This document shows, piece after piece, positions 8,309 to 17,390 of a stretch of 64,000 bases of DNA. The stretch comes from Nonomuraea wenchangensis. Lineage in GTDB: Bacteria; Actinomycetota; Actinomycetes; Streptosporangiales; Streptosporangiaceae. The stretch is taken from the NCBI RefSeq assembly GCF_900111685.1, contig NZ_FOHX01000002.1, forward strand, positions 431,869-495,868, given 5' to 3'. The notes beneath the pieces were generated by a model that did no database searches, was not told where the DNA came from, and was given only the letters and a program-made list of their open reading frames with translations. The number at the start of each line of letters is the position of its first letter. Position 1 is the stretch's first letter. Made by a program: the position numbers and the translations under genes.

Positions 8309-8683
8309 ATGACTCCCCCTCGCCGTCGCCTGGCCGTCGCGGCCGCGACGCTCTCCCTTGCCGTCCTGACCACCGCCTGTGGCGCGCTGGGACAGGCGGT
8401 CGACTGCAACACCGCTGCCCAAGAGGCCAGCAAGATCATGACGGACTGGAGCTCGGAGGTCACCAAGAACGCGACCGACGCCAACGCCGTCGGCACCGCC
8501 TCCGCCACCGCCGCCGACAGGACCAAGGAGCTCGCCGGCAAGTACGACGGCGACGTCGCCGCCGCGCTCAACGACCTCGCCGCCGGGTTCGAGAGCATGG
8601 AGAAGGGCGACGTGGCACAGATGACGGAGTTCACCGGCAAGCTGAACGGGTTCTCCAGCAAGATCACCGCCGCCTGTTCCTGA
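8309..8683 (+). CDS. Small putative lipoprotein
   Basis: A 124-aa exported protein of unknown function. The N-terminus MTPPRRRLAVAAATLSL is a basic plus hydrophobic signal ending in LTTAC, a relaxed lipobox with Cys24 as the likely lipidated residue. The mature part is alpha-helical and Ala/Lys-rich (SKIMTDWSSEVTKN, RTKELAGKYDGDVAAALNDL) and ends in a Cys-Ser, with another Cys near residue 33. I do not recognise a named family. A strong GC-rich hairpin follows the stop. Confidence 0.75.
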   Translation: MTPPRRRLAVAAATLSLAVLTTACGALGQAVDCNTAAQEASKIMTDWSSEVTKNATDANAVGTASATAADRTKELAGKYDGDVAAALNDLAAGFESMEKGDVAQMTEFTGKLNGFSSKITAACS

Positions 8684-8694
8684 CGGCCGGATCC

Positions 8695-8740
8695 GCGGCC
8701 GCCGTACCGCCTGCGGGGGGCAGGCCGGCGCGGCGGCCGC
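8695..8740 (+). terminator. GC-rich hairpin after the lipoprotein gene
   Basis: The outer stem is GCGGCCGCCG (8695-8704) with CGGCGGCCGC (8731-8740), 10 perfect bp. The inner stem is GCCTGC with GCAGGC (8709-8714 and 8720-8725). There is no U-tract, as is common for actinobacterial terminators. Confidence 0.55.
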
Positions 8741-8763
8741 GCCACTTTCGCGCGGATTCGTTC

Positions 8764-8769
8764 TAGTCT
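8764..8769 (+). promoter_or_regulatory. -10 box, probable leaderless promoter
   Basis: TAGTCT ends 8 nt before the GTG at 8778. That spacing places transcription initiation at or just before the start codon. Confidence 0.5.
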
Positions 8770-8777
8770 TGTCGCCC

Positions 8778-10247
8778 GTGACGGCTGGAACCGACCTCGC
8801 GCCGGACGGCGCCGCTCCCCCCGCACGACGGGGCTGGAGGGTCTCGCTCAGTGGCCACCGGCTGCGGGTGGGCGTGATGACACTGCTCGCGGCGGTGGCC
8901 TACGCCGTGCTGGGGCTGGTGAAGCTGGCCTCCTTCCGCGCCACCACCCTGGACCTGGTGATCGTGGACCAGGCGGTGCGCAACTACGCGGCGTTCCGGC
9001 CGCCGTACGTCCCCGTGCTCGGCATGTTCCACGGGCGCGGGCTGGACTACGTCCAGCTCGCCGACCACTTCTCGCCGATCTACGCGCTGCTCGCGCCTCT
9101 CTACTGGATCCACGACGGGCCGGGCACGCTGATCGTGGCGCAGGCGGCGCTGTTCGCCGCGGCCGTGCCGTTCCTGTGGAACTACACCCGGCGGGTGCTC
9201 GGGGTCGCGCCCGCCTATCTGGTGGCGGCGGCGTACGCGCTGTCGTGGCCGGTCGCGCAGGCCGTCGCGTTCGACGCGCACGAGGTCATGTTCGTCCCCG
9301 TGCTCACCGCGATCATGATCGAGCGCTACCACGCGGGCAGGGAACGGGCGGCGTTCCTCGCGATGCTCGCCCTCCTCCTGGTCAAGGAGGACATGGGGCT
9401 CATGGTCGCTGGGATCGGGCTGTGCCTGTTCGTCATGGGCGAGCGGTGGCGGGGGACGTTGTGCGCCACGTTCGGCATCGGGGCCGTGCTGCTCATCCGC
9501 GGGCTGGTCACCTCGGTCTTCGGCGGCAACGCGCAGGACTTCTGGGCCTACGGGCACCTCGGTCCCGACGTCCCCGGCGCGCTCCTGGGCATCGCCCGCG
9601 ACCCGCTGGCCGCCCTGCTGCTGCCGTTCAGCGAGGAGGCCAAGGTCGACACGCTGTTCCTGCTGACCTGGCCCACCCTGATGCTCTGCCTGCTGTCGCC
9701 GCTGTCGCTGGCGGCGCTGCCGCACGTGCTGGAGCGCATGCTGTCGGACCGCCCGCAGTGGTGGCAGGCCGACTTCCAGTACAGCGCGTTCACCGTGGTC
9801 ATCATCATCTGCGCGGGCGTGGACGGGGCGGCCAGGCTGCTGCGCATGCTCGAACGCTCCGACGACGCCACGCTCAAGCTGCTCTGGTCGGCCGCCGCCT
9901 GCGTGATCGCGCTCACGCTGGTGCCCAGGTTCGCCTTCGACCAGCTCTACCACCCGTCCTTCTACAAGGAGCCCAAGGCGGCCGCCGCCGCCGAGGCGGT
10001 GAGCAAGGTGCCCGACGGCGTGCTCGTCGAGGCGCCCAACTCGGTCGGGCCCGCGCTCACCGCCCGCGCCACCGTGCTGCTGTGGGGGCCCACCTCGCAC
10101 AACGCGCCCTGGGTGATCGCCGACACGGCCCGCTGGGAGTTCCCGTTCGGCTCGTTCGACCAGCAGGTCGCCAAGGTCGGCGAGCTGCAGGCCCAGGGCT
10201 ATGTGATCGTCTACGAACGCGACGGCTACGTGGTGCTGCGCCGCTGA
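8778..10247 (+). CDS. DUF2079 family multi-pass membrane protein
   Basis: About 489 aa with a cytoplasmic N-tail and roughly 10-12 membrane helices. Diagnostic DUF2079 segments are FRATTLDLVIVDQAVRNYA, LADHFSPIYALLAPLYWI and VAFDAHEVMFVPVLTAIMI. The family resembles GT-C glycosyltransferases (acidic motif after helix 1, large extracytoplasmic loop), but no reaction is established. GTG 8778 is preferred because of the leaderless-type -10; a TTG at 8769 is also in frame. The 3' end overlaps the convergent GT4 glycosyltransferase by 22 nt, which suggests a shared envelope-glycan setting. Confidence 0.85.
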   Translation: MTAGTDLAPDGAAPPARRGWRVSLSGHRLRVGVMTLLAAVAYAVLGLVKLASFRATTLDLVIVDQAVRNYAAFRPPYVPVLGMFHGRGLDYVQLADHFSPIYALLAPLYWIHDGPGTLIVAQAALFAAAVPFLWNYTRRVLGVAPAYLVAAAYALSWPVAQAVAFDAHEVMFVPVLTAIMIERYHAGRERAAFLAMLALLLVKEDMGLMVAGIGLCLFVMGERWRGTLCATFGIGAVLLIRGLVTSVFGGNAQDFWAYGHLGPDVPGALLGIARDPLAALLLPFSEEAKVDTLFLLTWPTLMLCLLSPLSLAALPHVLERMLSDRPQWWQADFQYSAFTVVIIICAGVDGAARLLRMLERSDDATLKLLWSAAACVIALTLVPRFAFDQLYHPSFYKEPKAAAAAEAVSKVPDGVLVEAPNSVGPALTARATVLLWGPTSHNAPWVIADTARWEFPFGSFDQQVAKVGELQAQGYVIVYERDGYVVLRR

Positions 10248-11338
10248 TCGCGGGCCCGCTCGTACGCCGACCCGAACCCCTCCAGCACTGCCGGCCACGA
10301 CCCGGCCGCGGGCGGCGTCGCCCGGTTGTGCGCCGCGATCGCCTCGCGCAGCCCGGCGTCGGCGCACAGCCGCGCCACCGCCCGCGCCAGGTCGCCGAGG
10401 CTCCGCCCGAGCAGCCCCTCGACGCCGTCGGCGACGAAGTCGGCCACCCCGCTCTGCGCCCTCGCCACCACCGGCACCCCCGCCGCCCGCGCCTCCAGCG
10501 CCGCGATGCCGAACGACTCGCGCGGCGCGGGCGCCACGAAGACGTCGGCCGACTCCAGGACCTTCGCGATCTGCTCGCGGGAGTAGCGGCCGGGCAGCGA
10601 CACCCAGCCGGCCATGCCGTGCCGGGCCAGGAAGCGTTCCATCTGCCCCCTGGCGGGACCGTCGCCGACGATCGTGGCCCGGACGGGGATCTCGGCGGGC
10701 ACCCGGGCGCGGGCCGCCTGGAGCAGCTTCAGCAGGCGTACGGGCTGTTTGCGCGGCGCCAGCCGGCCGACCGCGACGACGTGGACCTCCTCGCGCCGCT
10801 GCGGGGTGCCCGGCGGGGGCGCCCAGCCCGACAGGTCGAGACCGTTGGAGACCACCTGGACCGGCACCCGGGGCCCGGCGACCGCGCGGATCGGCACGGC
10901 CGCCGCGCTGCTCACGGTGGTGGCGACCAGCCCCCACCGCTGCCAGCCGTACGCCGCCCGCAGCAGCCGGTAGACCAGCCGGGTCAGCGGGTCCCACATG
11001 CTGTGGACGGTCACCACGCACGGCGCCCCGGCCCGCGCCGCCGCCCGCACGCCCATCCACGCGAACGGCGAGACCGCCCCGGTGTGCACGTGCACCACGT
11101 CGGGCCGCCCGGCGGCGATCCACCGCGTCAGACGGCCGACGCCACGCGGGTGGACCGGCAGGTCGAAGGGCATCCTCGCGACGATCCTGCGCACGCCCTC
11201 CAGCGGCTCGCCCCTGGTCGCCGTGGCCACCGTCACCTCGTGCCCGGCGGCGCGCTGCACGCGGACGAGATCGGCCACCTGCACCTCGATCCCCCCGAGT
11301 CGCGGCAGGTAACAGTCGCTCACGTGAAAGATCCGCAC
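10226..11338 (-). CDS. GT4 family glycosyltransferase
   Basis: About 370 aa with a GT-B fold, related to PimA-type retaining glycosyltransferases. The N-terminal domain starts VRIFHVSDCYLPRLGGIEVQ with the Gly-rich acceptor loop. The C-terminal donor domain has VVAVGRLAPRKQP, IVGDGP and the E-x7-E motif in ESFGIAALEARAAGVPVV. The GTG at 11338 begins the conserved core and follows a -10 by 7 nt. The ORF extends to 11371, but that would overlap the divergent PIG-L gene. The sugar donor and acceptor cannot be assigned. It is divergent from the deacetylase gene, and the two could act on the same glycoconjugate (inference). Confidence 0.9.
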   Translation of the reverse strand: MRIFHVSDCYLPRLGGIEVQVADLVRVQRAAGHEVTVATATRGEPLEGVRRIVARMPFDLPVHPRGVGRLTRWIAAGRPDVVHVHTGAVSPFAWMGVRAAARAGAPCVVTVHSMWDPLTRLVYRLLRAAYGWQRWGLVATTVSSAAAVPIRAVAGPRVPVQVVSNGLDLSGWAPPPGTPQRREEVHVVAVGRLAPRKQPVRLLKLLQAARARVPAEIPVRATIVGDGPARGQMERFLARHGMAGWVSLPGRYSREQIAKVLESADVFVAPAPRESFGIAALEARAAGVPVVARAQSGVADFVADGVEGLLGRSLGDLARAVARLCADAGLREAIAAHNRATPPAAGSWPAVLEGFGSAYERARDQRRSTT

Positions 11339-11345
11339 CCCTCCC

Positions 11346-11355
11346 AGACTAATCT
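11346..11355. promoter_or_regulatory. Overlapping divergent -10 boxes
   Basis: AGACTAATCT contains TAATCT on the plus strand (11350-11355, 6 nt before GTG 11362) and TAGTCT on the minus strand (11351-11346, 7 nt before GTG 11338). The two -10 elements share two base pairs, so the two leaderless genes should compete for polymerase. Confidence 0.6.
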
Positions 11356-11361
11356 GGGCGT

Positions 11362-12180
11362 GTGCCTCCACGTACCGCTGTGTTCTTCCATGCCCACCCC
11401 GACGACGAGGCCCTGCTGACGGCGGGCACCATGGCGATGCTCGCGGCCGAGGGGCACCGCGTGGTGCTGGTCACCGCCACCGCGGGCGAGCGCGGCCTGG
11501 CCGACATGGCGCCGGGCGAGGCGCTGGGCGAGACCAGGCTCAAGGAGCTCTACGAGTCGGCCGCCGTGCTCGGCTGCGCCCGCGTCGAGTGCCTCGGCTA
11601 TGGCGACTCGGGCCTCAGCCCCAAGGGCGGCAGCGCCGAGGAGCGGCCCGACAACGCGTTCATGGACGCCGACATCGAGGAGGCGGCCAAGGCGCTGGCC
11701 GCGATCCTCCAGGAGGAGCGGGCCGACCTCCTCGCGATCTACGACCCGGCCGGCGGCTACGGCCACCCCGACCACGTGCAGGTGCACCGGGTGGGCAGCC
11801 GGGCCGCCGAGATCGCCGGCACCGAGATCGTCCTGGAGGCGACGGTCAACCGCGACCCGCTGGTCCGGCTGCTCAAACTGGCGACCAAGTTCTACCGGTT
11901 CCCGCCCGAGTTCGACGTACGCACCTTCGAGAGCGCCTACTCACCGGGCGAGGCCATCACCCACCGGGTCAACGTGCGCCGCTACGCCCGCCAGAAACGC
12001 GGCTCGATGTCCGCCCACGTCTCCCAGGCGAGCGGCGGCGACAGCGACCGCACGCTCGCCGTCATGCTGAAGGTCCCCGGCCCGCTCTACCGCCTGGTCT
12101 TCGGCACCGAGTGGTACGTCCGCCGCGACCTGCCGCCCGGCGCCCGGCTGCGTCATCCTTTCGAGCGGTGGCCCGAGTAG
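11362..12180 (+). CDS. PIG-L (GlcNAc-PI de-N-acetylase) family deacetylase
   Basis: A 272-aa zinc-dependent N-deacetylase of the PIG-L/MshB/BshB superfamily. The metal motif AHPDDE is in FFHAHPDDEALLTAGTMA near residue 12, and the third His is in YGHPDHVQVHRVG. The length matches MshB/Mca-type proteins, but MshB-specific identity is not demonstrated. GTG 11362 is set by a leaderless -10. It is divergent from the GT4 gene. Confidence 0.88.
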   Translation: MPPRTAVFFHAHPDDEALLTAGTMAMLAAEGHRVVLVTATAGERGLADMAPGEALGETRLKELYESAAVLGCARVECLGYGDSGLSPKGGSAEERPDNAFMDADIEEAAKALAAILQEERADLLAIYDPAGGYGHPDHVQVHRVGSRAAEIAGTEIVLEATVNRDPLVRLLKLATKFYRFPPEFDVRTFESAYSPGEAITHRVNVRRYARQKRGSMSAHVSQASGGDSDRTLAVMLKVPGPLYRLVFGTEWYVRRDLPPGARLRHPFERWPE

Positions 12181-12229
12181 TCCCTCGGAGGGATGATCGG
12201 CCCTCCGGGAGGGGGCAGACTGGGTGCCG

Positions 12230-13291
12230 ATGAAGAACAAGTGGCTGCAGATCGTCCTTTCCGTGCTCTCGCTCGGGCTGGCCGTCCTGCTCGTGATCTA
12301 TCTGCCGCAGATCGTGCGGGCGCTCACCGGCAAGCCCGTGTCGTGGGCCGAGATCGGCGCGGTGTTCGGCGCGCTCGGCGCCGGCGAGATCGCCCTGATG
12401 ACGGCGCTGTGGCTGCTGAGCCTGCTGGCCTACACGTTCGTACTGACCAACTCGCTGCCCGGCCTCACCAACCTGCAGGGCCTCACGCTCAACGCGGCCG
12501 GCAGCGCGGTCAGCAACCTGCTGCCGTTCGGCGGCGCGGTCGGCGTGGCGCTGTCGTTCGCGATGACCAGGGGCTGGGGCTTCGGCAACCGGGCGATCGT
12601 GGTCATGACGCTGGTCAGCGGCATCTGGAACACGTTGTTCCGGTTCATCCTGCCGGCCGTCGGGATCATCGCGCTGCTCGTCGCGGGCGAGGCGCCCAAC
12701 GCCACGGTCGCCAACGCCGGCTGGACCGGCGCGTTCGCCATCCTGGCGCTGTGCGCGGCCGTGGCCGCCGCGCTCTACTGGGACCGCGCCGCCGACCTGC
12801 TCGGCCGCGCGCTCGACCGGATCACCGGGCTGCTGCGGCTGCGGGTCCACGCCGGCGAGCACTTCCACAAGCTGCGCGCCGACACCGCCGAGATCGTCCG
12901 CACCCGCTCGCTCGGGCTGTCGCTCGGCATGGTGTTCTTCCTGGGCTTCCAGTGGGCGATCATGGCCGCCTGCATGTGGGCCACCGGCGCCTGGCCGGGC
13001 CTCGCCCAGTCGATCGCCGTCTTCGCGCTGTCGCGGGTGCTCACCAGCGCGCTGGTCACGCCCAGCGGGGCCGGGATCATGGAGAGCGGCGTGGTGTTCC
13101 TGCTCACCGCCGCCTTCCACGTGCCGGCCGCTCCGGCCACCGCGACCGCACTGCTTTTCGGGTTCTGGACTTACACTATCGAGATCCCGTTCGGTGGCCT
13201 GGCCCTGGGCGCGTGGGCGCTGCTGCGCAGGCGCGGCGGCCGGGGCACCGGCGCGGAGTCCCCGTCGGCGATCTCGAAGGCCCCCCAGTGA
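12230..13291 (+). CDS. Lysylphosphatidylglycerol synthase-like (UPF0104) membrane protein
   Basis: About 353 aa with seven to eight hydrophobic segments, matching the LPG_synthase_TM/flippase-like family. Typical pieces are GLTLNAAGSAVSNLLPFGGAVG, split as LNAAGSAVSNLLPFGGA, and RVLTSALVTPSGAGIMESG. In MprF this domain flips lipids, while stand-alone copies often sit near glycosyltransferases. The start may be ATG 12230 or GTG 12224. A CAGACT 8 nt before the ATG may be a weak leaderless -10. It is 49 nt downstream of the PIG-L gene, with two small inverted repeats between. Confidence 0.85.
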   Translation: MKNKWLQIVLSVLSLGLAVLLVIYLPQIVRALTGKPVSWAEIGAVFGALGAGEIALMTALWLLSLLAYTFVLTNSLPGLTNLQGLTLNAAGSAVSNLLPFGGAVGVALSFAMTRGWGFGNRAIVVMTLVSGIWNTLFRFILPAVGIIALLVAGEAPNATVANAGWTGAFAILALCAAVAAALYWDRAADLLGRALDRITGLLRLRVHAGEHFHKLRADTAEIVRTRSLGLSLGMVFFLGFQWAIMAACMWATGAWPGLAQSIAVFALSRVLTSALVTPSGAGIMESGVVFLLTAAFHVPAAPATATALLFGFWTYTIEIPFGGLALGAWALLRRRGGRGTGAESPSAISKAPQ

Positions 13292-13354
13292 CAATCCCAA
13301 ACCCCTCAAAGACCTTGTGCGCGATTCGTAGGCCCGCATAGCGTGGCGGCTGAC

Positions 13355-16300
13355 ATGGTGGCGTTCCGAGTTCTGGGGCCAGTCGAGGCGTACGAACACG
13401 ACGACGGACTCGACCTGGGCGGGTTGCGGCAGCGAGCCGTCCTCGCCCGACTCCTCGTGGCCAGGGGCCAGGTCGTCCCTGTTGACACCCTTCTTTACGA
13501 CCTGTGGGACGACGACGCGGCCAAGGGCGCACAGTCGGGCCTCCAGGTCTACATCTCACGCCTGCGCAGGGTGCTCGAACCGGGCCGCCCGCGCGGCGGC
13601 CCCAACCGCCTGCTGGTGACCGTCGCCTCCGGCTACGCCCTGCGGGTGGCCTCCGACCAGGTCGACGCGCTCCGGTTCGAGCAGCTCGTCCGGGCGGCGG
13701 GCGAGCACCTGGAGGAGGCCGACCCGCAGTCGGCGCGCGGCCGGCTGGAGAAGGCGCTCGGGCTGTGGCGCGGCACCCCCTACTCCGACTTCGCCGACCA
13801 GCAGTGGGCCGAGGCCGAGGTCAACCGGCTGACCGAGCTGCGGCTGGTGGCCCGCGAGCGGCACTCCGACACCGGGCTGCGCCTCGGCCTGCACGCCGAG
13901 ACCGTGCCCGACCTGGAGGCGCTGACCACCGAGCATCCGCTGCGCGAGGAGGGCTGGCGGCTGCTGGCGCTCGGCCTCTACCGCTGCGGCCGGCAGGGCG
14001 ACGCGCTGGCGGCCCTGCGCCGCGCCAGGAACATCCTGGCCGACGAGCTCGGCATCGACCCCGGCCCCGCGCTGCGCAAGCTGGAGTCCGACATCCTCGC
14101 CCAATCGCCCGAGCTGGACCTGGCGCTCCCGGCGCGGCCCGCGCGCCCGGCCCCGGCCGCCGGCGACACCTGGCCGCCCCGGCCGGCCGCCGCGGTCGAG
14201 CCGCCGCCGCTCGACCCCGAGCCGTTCGTCGGCCGCGACGCCGAGCTCGCCCGGCTCACCACGGCTGCCTCGCGCACCGGCCGCTTCCAGGTGGCGGTGG
14301 TCACCGGCGTGGCGGGCGCGGGCAAGACCACGCTGTTGCGCCGCCTGGAGGGCCAGCTCGGCGGCGACGGCTGGATCACCGCCTCCGGCGCCTGCCCCGA
14401 CTCCAGCGCCACCCCGCCCGGCTGGGCCTGGGTGGAGATCCTGCGCGCGCTCGTCGGCATGACCGGCGCCGGCGAGTACGCCCAGCTCCTCGCCCCGCTG
14501 CTGGACGACGCCGCCCCCGACCCCGACGAGGACGAGGTCTCCGGCGGCTTCCGCCTGCACCGCGCGGTCGGCGGCTACCTCGCCGGGGTGGCCAAGCGCG
14601 CGCCGGTGCTGCTCACGGTCGAGGACCTCCACTGGGCCGACGACCAGACGCTCGCGCTGCTGCGCGCGCTGCCCAGCCTGCTGGCCACCAGCCGGGTGCT
14701 GCTGGTGGTGACGTGCAGGGAGAGCGAGCTGGACGACGCCCAGTCCGACGTGCTGGCCTCGCTGGCCCGGCTGGGGCCGGTCCGCGTCGGCCTGTCCGGG
14801 CTCGACCCGAAGGCCGTGGCCGAGCTGGTCCGGGCGACCTGCGTACGCGAGATCGACGAGGACGCGGTCGAGTCGATCGTCGAGCGCACCGCCGGCAACC
14901 CGTTCTTCGTACGCGAGACCGTGCGCCTGCTCGACTCCGAGGGCGCGGCCGACCGGGCCAGCGCCACCGAGGTGCTGTCGCGGGTGCCCTCCGGCGTCCG
15001 CGACGTGCTGCGGCGGCGCATCTCGCGGCTGCCGTCCGGCGCGCAGCAGATCCTGCTGCAGGCGGCGGTCATCGGCCGTGACGTCGACCTCGACGTGCTG
15101 ATCGCGGTCGCGGGCGACGAGGACGCGGTGATCGAGGCCGTCGAGGCCGCGCTGCTCGCCGGGCTCGTCACCGAGCCGGGCCCCGGGCTGCTGCGCTTCG
15201 ACCACGACCTGGTGCGCGACACCATCTACTCCGACGCCTCCCGTCTGCGCCGCGCCCGGCTGCACGCGGCCGTGGCGGCGGTCATCGAGCAGCGCACGTC
15301 CTCCGACGTGGCCGCGCTCGCCCACCACTACTTCCTCGCCGACGCCGCCGACAAGGCGGTGCGCTACGCGGGACTCGCCGCCGAGCAGGCCGAGCGGCGC
15401 TTCGCCCACCGTGAGGCCGCCTCGCTGTGGGAGCAGGCGATCGCCGCGTTCGACCGTTCACGTGGCGACGAGCAGACCGAGCAGCCCGAGCGGGCCAAGG
15501 AGCGGCTGCGGCTGATGCTGCGCCAGATCAGGGCGCTCGCGGTGTGCGGCGACATGACGGCGGCGCGGCTGCTGCGCCGCCAGGCCATGGACGCCGCGCT
15601 GCCGCTCGGCGACCTGGAGCTCACCGCCAAGGTCGCGGCCTCGCTGGCCGTGCCGCACAAGGGCATGGCCCGCGACTTCACCCGCACCGCGTGGGAGATC
15701 GTGGACGTCACCGAGCGGGCGCTCGTCGAGCTGCCCGCCGGCGAGCAGCGGCTGCGGGCGAGCCTGCTGACGACGCTGGCCCTGGAGCTGGAGGGCTCCT
15801 CCTCCCCCGAACGCGGGCGGGAGGCGTCGCTGCAGGCGCTGGAGCTGGCCAGGGAGAGCGGCGACCCGACGCTGATCGCGGCGGCGCTGAGCGGGCGGCT
15901 GCGGCAGTCGTACGACATCCCGGCCGTGGACGCGCGCGAGAGCATCGGCAGGGAGCTGCTGGAGGTGGCGCAGCGCTCCGGGCAGATGGCCACGCAGGCG
16001 CTGGCCCACCTGGTGCTGCTGGAGTGCGCGGCGGCGCGGGGCGAGTTCGCCGCGGCCGACACGCACGCCGCCGCCGCCGACCAGCTGGCCAGGCAGTACG
16101 ACCTGTCCGCCCCGGCCGCGGTGGTCGTCTGGTACCGCGGCATGCGGTTCATGATCTCCGGCGACTACGCGGGCGCCGAGCGCGCCTACCGCGACGCGGC
16201 CAGGATGACCCAGCGCGCGGGCATGCTGGAGGGCCGCCAGGACCTCCCGCTGATCACCATGTTCTGCCTGCACCTGGTCGACGGCCGGGCCGCCGAGATG

Positions 16301-16726
16301 GTCGACGTGCTGGCCGACGCCCACCACCGGGGCGCGAAGTGGACGCTCGACGCCTACGCGCTCGCGCTGGCCTCCGCCGGGCACGTCCCCGACGCCAAGG
16401 CCGTCGCCTCCGTCCGCCCGCCGGTGCGCCCCGACTTCCTGTACGAGCTGGCGATGACCTGGCGGGCCCTCGCCGGGATGCTGCTCGACGACCGCGAGCG
16501 GATGGTCGACTGCTACGACAAGCTCAAGCCGTTCGCCGACCGGGTGGCGGGCGCGGGCACCGGCGTGGTCGCGCTGTGGCCGGTGGCGCTCACCCTCGGC
16601 GACCTGGCGGTCCGCCTCGGTCAGCCCGACGCGGCCCGCGAGCACTACGAGAAGGCCCTGGAGGTCGCCGAGCGGGTCGGCGTGCCGCGCTGGGTCGAGG
16701 CGGCGCGGCGCTCGGTCAGCAGCTGA
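13355..16726 (+). CDS. SARP/AfsR-type regulator with ATPase domain
   Basis: About 1123 aa. Residues 1-95 form an OmpR-like winged helix (FRVLGPVEAY, GLRQRAVLARLLVARGQVV). Residues 100-250 form the BTAD domain (YSDFADQQWAEAEVNRLTEL, LGIDPGPALRKLE). Then come an AAA/NB-ARC-like ATPase (Walker A GVAGAGKTTLL near residue 320; Walker B LLTVEDLHWAD) and a long TPR-like helical C-terminus. Proteins of this build activate secondary metabolism or developmental genes by binding direct repeats. No biosynthetic cluster is adjacent. A possible promoter is TTGTGC-18-TAGCGT (13315-13344). ATG 13355 is preferred to GTG 13343. Confidence 0.92.
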   Translation: MVAFRVLGPVEAYEHDDGLDLGGLRQRAVLARLLVARGQVVPVDTLLYDLWDDDAAKGAQSGLQVYISRLRRVLEPGRPRGGPNRLLVTVASGYALRVASDQVDALRFEQLVRAAGEHLEEADPQSARGRLEKALGLWRGTPYSDFADQQWAEAEVNRLTELRLVARERHSDTGLRLGLHAETVPDLEALTTEHPLREEGWRLLALGLYRCGRQGDALAALRRARNILADELGIDPGPALRKLESDILAQSPELDLALPARPARPAPAAGDTWPPRPAAAVEPPPLDPEPFVGRDAELARLTTAASRTGRFQVAVVTGVAGAGKTTLLRRLEGQLGGDGWITASGACPDSSATPPGWAWVEILRALVGMTGAGEYAQLLAPLLDDAAPDPDEDEVSGGFRLHRAVGGYLAGVAKRAPVLLTVEDLHWADDQTLALLRALPSLLATSRVLLVVTCRESELDDAQSDVLASLARLGPVRVGLSGLDPKAVAELVRATCVREIDEDAVESIVERTAGNPFFVRETVRLLDSEGAADRASATEVLSRVPSGVRDVLRRRISRLPSGAQQILLQAAVIGRDVDLDVLIAVAGDEDAVIEAVEAALLAGLVTEPGPGLLRFDHDLVRDTIYSDASRLRRARLHAAVAAVIEQRTSSDVAALAHHYFLADAADKAVRYAGLAAEQAERRFAHREAASLWEQAIAAFDRSRGDEQTEQPERAKERLRLMLRQIRALAVCGDMTAARLLRRQAMDAALPLGDLELTAKVAASLAVPHKGMARDFTRTAWEIVDVTERALVELPAGEQRLRASLLTTLALELEGSSSPERGREASLQALELARESGDPTLIAAALSGRLRQSYDIPAVDARESIGRELLEVAQRSGQMATQALAHLVLLECAAARGEFAAADTHAAAADQLARQYDLSAPAAVVVWYRGMRFMISGDYAGAERAYRDAARMTQRAGMLEGRQDLPLITMFCLHLVDGRAAEMVDVLADAHHRGAKWTLDAYALALASAGHVPDAKAVASVRPPVRPDFLYELAMTWRALAGMLLDDRERMVDCYDKLKPFADRVAGAGTGVVALWPVALTLGDLAVRLGQPDAAREHYEKALEVAERVGVPRWVEAARRSVSS

Positions 16727-17234
16727 CCAGGAAACGGTCGCTCCTGGCGGGCGCGGCGCCTTCGGCCAGCACCTCGACGCGATACCAGCCGGGGTTGCCG
16801 GAGATCCGGGGGCGCCACTCGACCGCCCGCTCGCCCGCGGCGAAGCCGCCGTGCTCGGTCAGGAAGGTGCGCCAGGTCCCGGTGGCGGGGCTCCAGCGGG
16901 ACAGCCGCCAGCGGTAGAGCGCGCCCTGGCCGGGGGCTGCCTCGGTGAGCAGGCTGCGGGCGACGTACGAGGGGGCGCAGCCGGCCGCGCCGTCGGCCGT
17001 GACGGTGACCGCGCCGGCCCGCGCCGACGTGGGAGTGGCGGCGACCAGGGGGCGGGCGATCGGCATCTCGCGGGCCGACAGCGTCACGGTCCGTACCGGG
17101 GCGGCGGCCGAGCGGGCGTTGCCGTAGGCGGACAGGCCGACGTAGGCGCTGGTGAAGGCCAGCGCGGCCACGAACAACCTGGCCGCGTTCGCGGTGCCAC
17201 CGGCCAGGGCGGCCCTGCTTCTCGTCGTCGGCAT
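16716..17234 (-). CDS. Small exported protein of unknown function
   Basis: A 172-aa protein. A basic N-terminus followed by a hydrophobic helix (ARLFVAALAFTSAYVGLSAYG, landmarks AARLFVAALAF) looks like a signal anchor. The mature part has a beta-rich C-terminal region (LYRWRLSRWSPATGTWRTF, WRPRISGNPGWYRVEVL). It has a Cys in GCAPSY and a Cys as the last residue, which could form a disulfide. The start MPTTRSR has AGAAGGGG upstream. It overlaps the SARP gene by 11 nt, tail to tail. I do not recognise the family. Confidence 0.75.
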   Translation of the reverse strand: MPTTRSRAALAGGTANAARLFVAALAFTSAYVGLSAYGNARSAAAPVRTVTLSAREMPIARPLVAATPTSARAGAVTVTADGAAGCAPSYVARSLLTEAAPGQGALYRWRLSRWSPATGTWRTFLTEHGGFAAGERAVEWRPRISGNPGWYRVEVLAEGAAPARSDRFLVSC

Positions 17235-17356
17235 CGTCAACACCCCTTCTTGCTCACACCTAGAGTGGAGCCGGGCGGTTGAGCGCTGCTTGTCCCCTGG
17301 TTGCACCGTTTGCGATCGGCTTGCGGGCGGGTGTGGCACTCGGCCCGCCGCGCGAA

Positions 17357-17375
17357 TAAGGTTAGGGTTACCTAA
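17357..17375. promoter_or_regulatory. DtxR/IdeR-type iron box upstream of DedA
   Basis: TAAGGTTAGGGTTACCTAA matches 16 of 19 positions of the DtxR/IdeR/DmdR consensus TTAGGTTAGGCTAACCTAA. It sits 15 nt before the DedA start, where a bound repressor would block transcription or initiation. Confidence 0.65.
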
Positions 17376-17390
17376 CGCAGTGGAGGGGTG

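Noticed and set aside
8763..11123. Minus-strand open frame of 786 codons
   Set aside because: Overlaps the DUF2079 gene and part of the GT4 gene in another frame. No recognisable domain.
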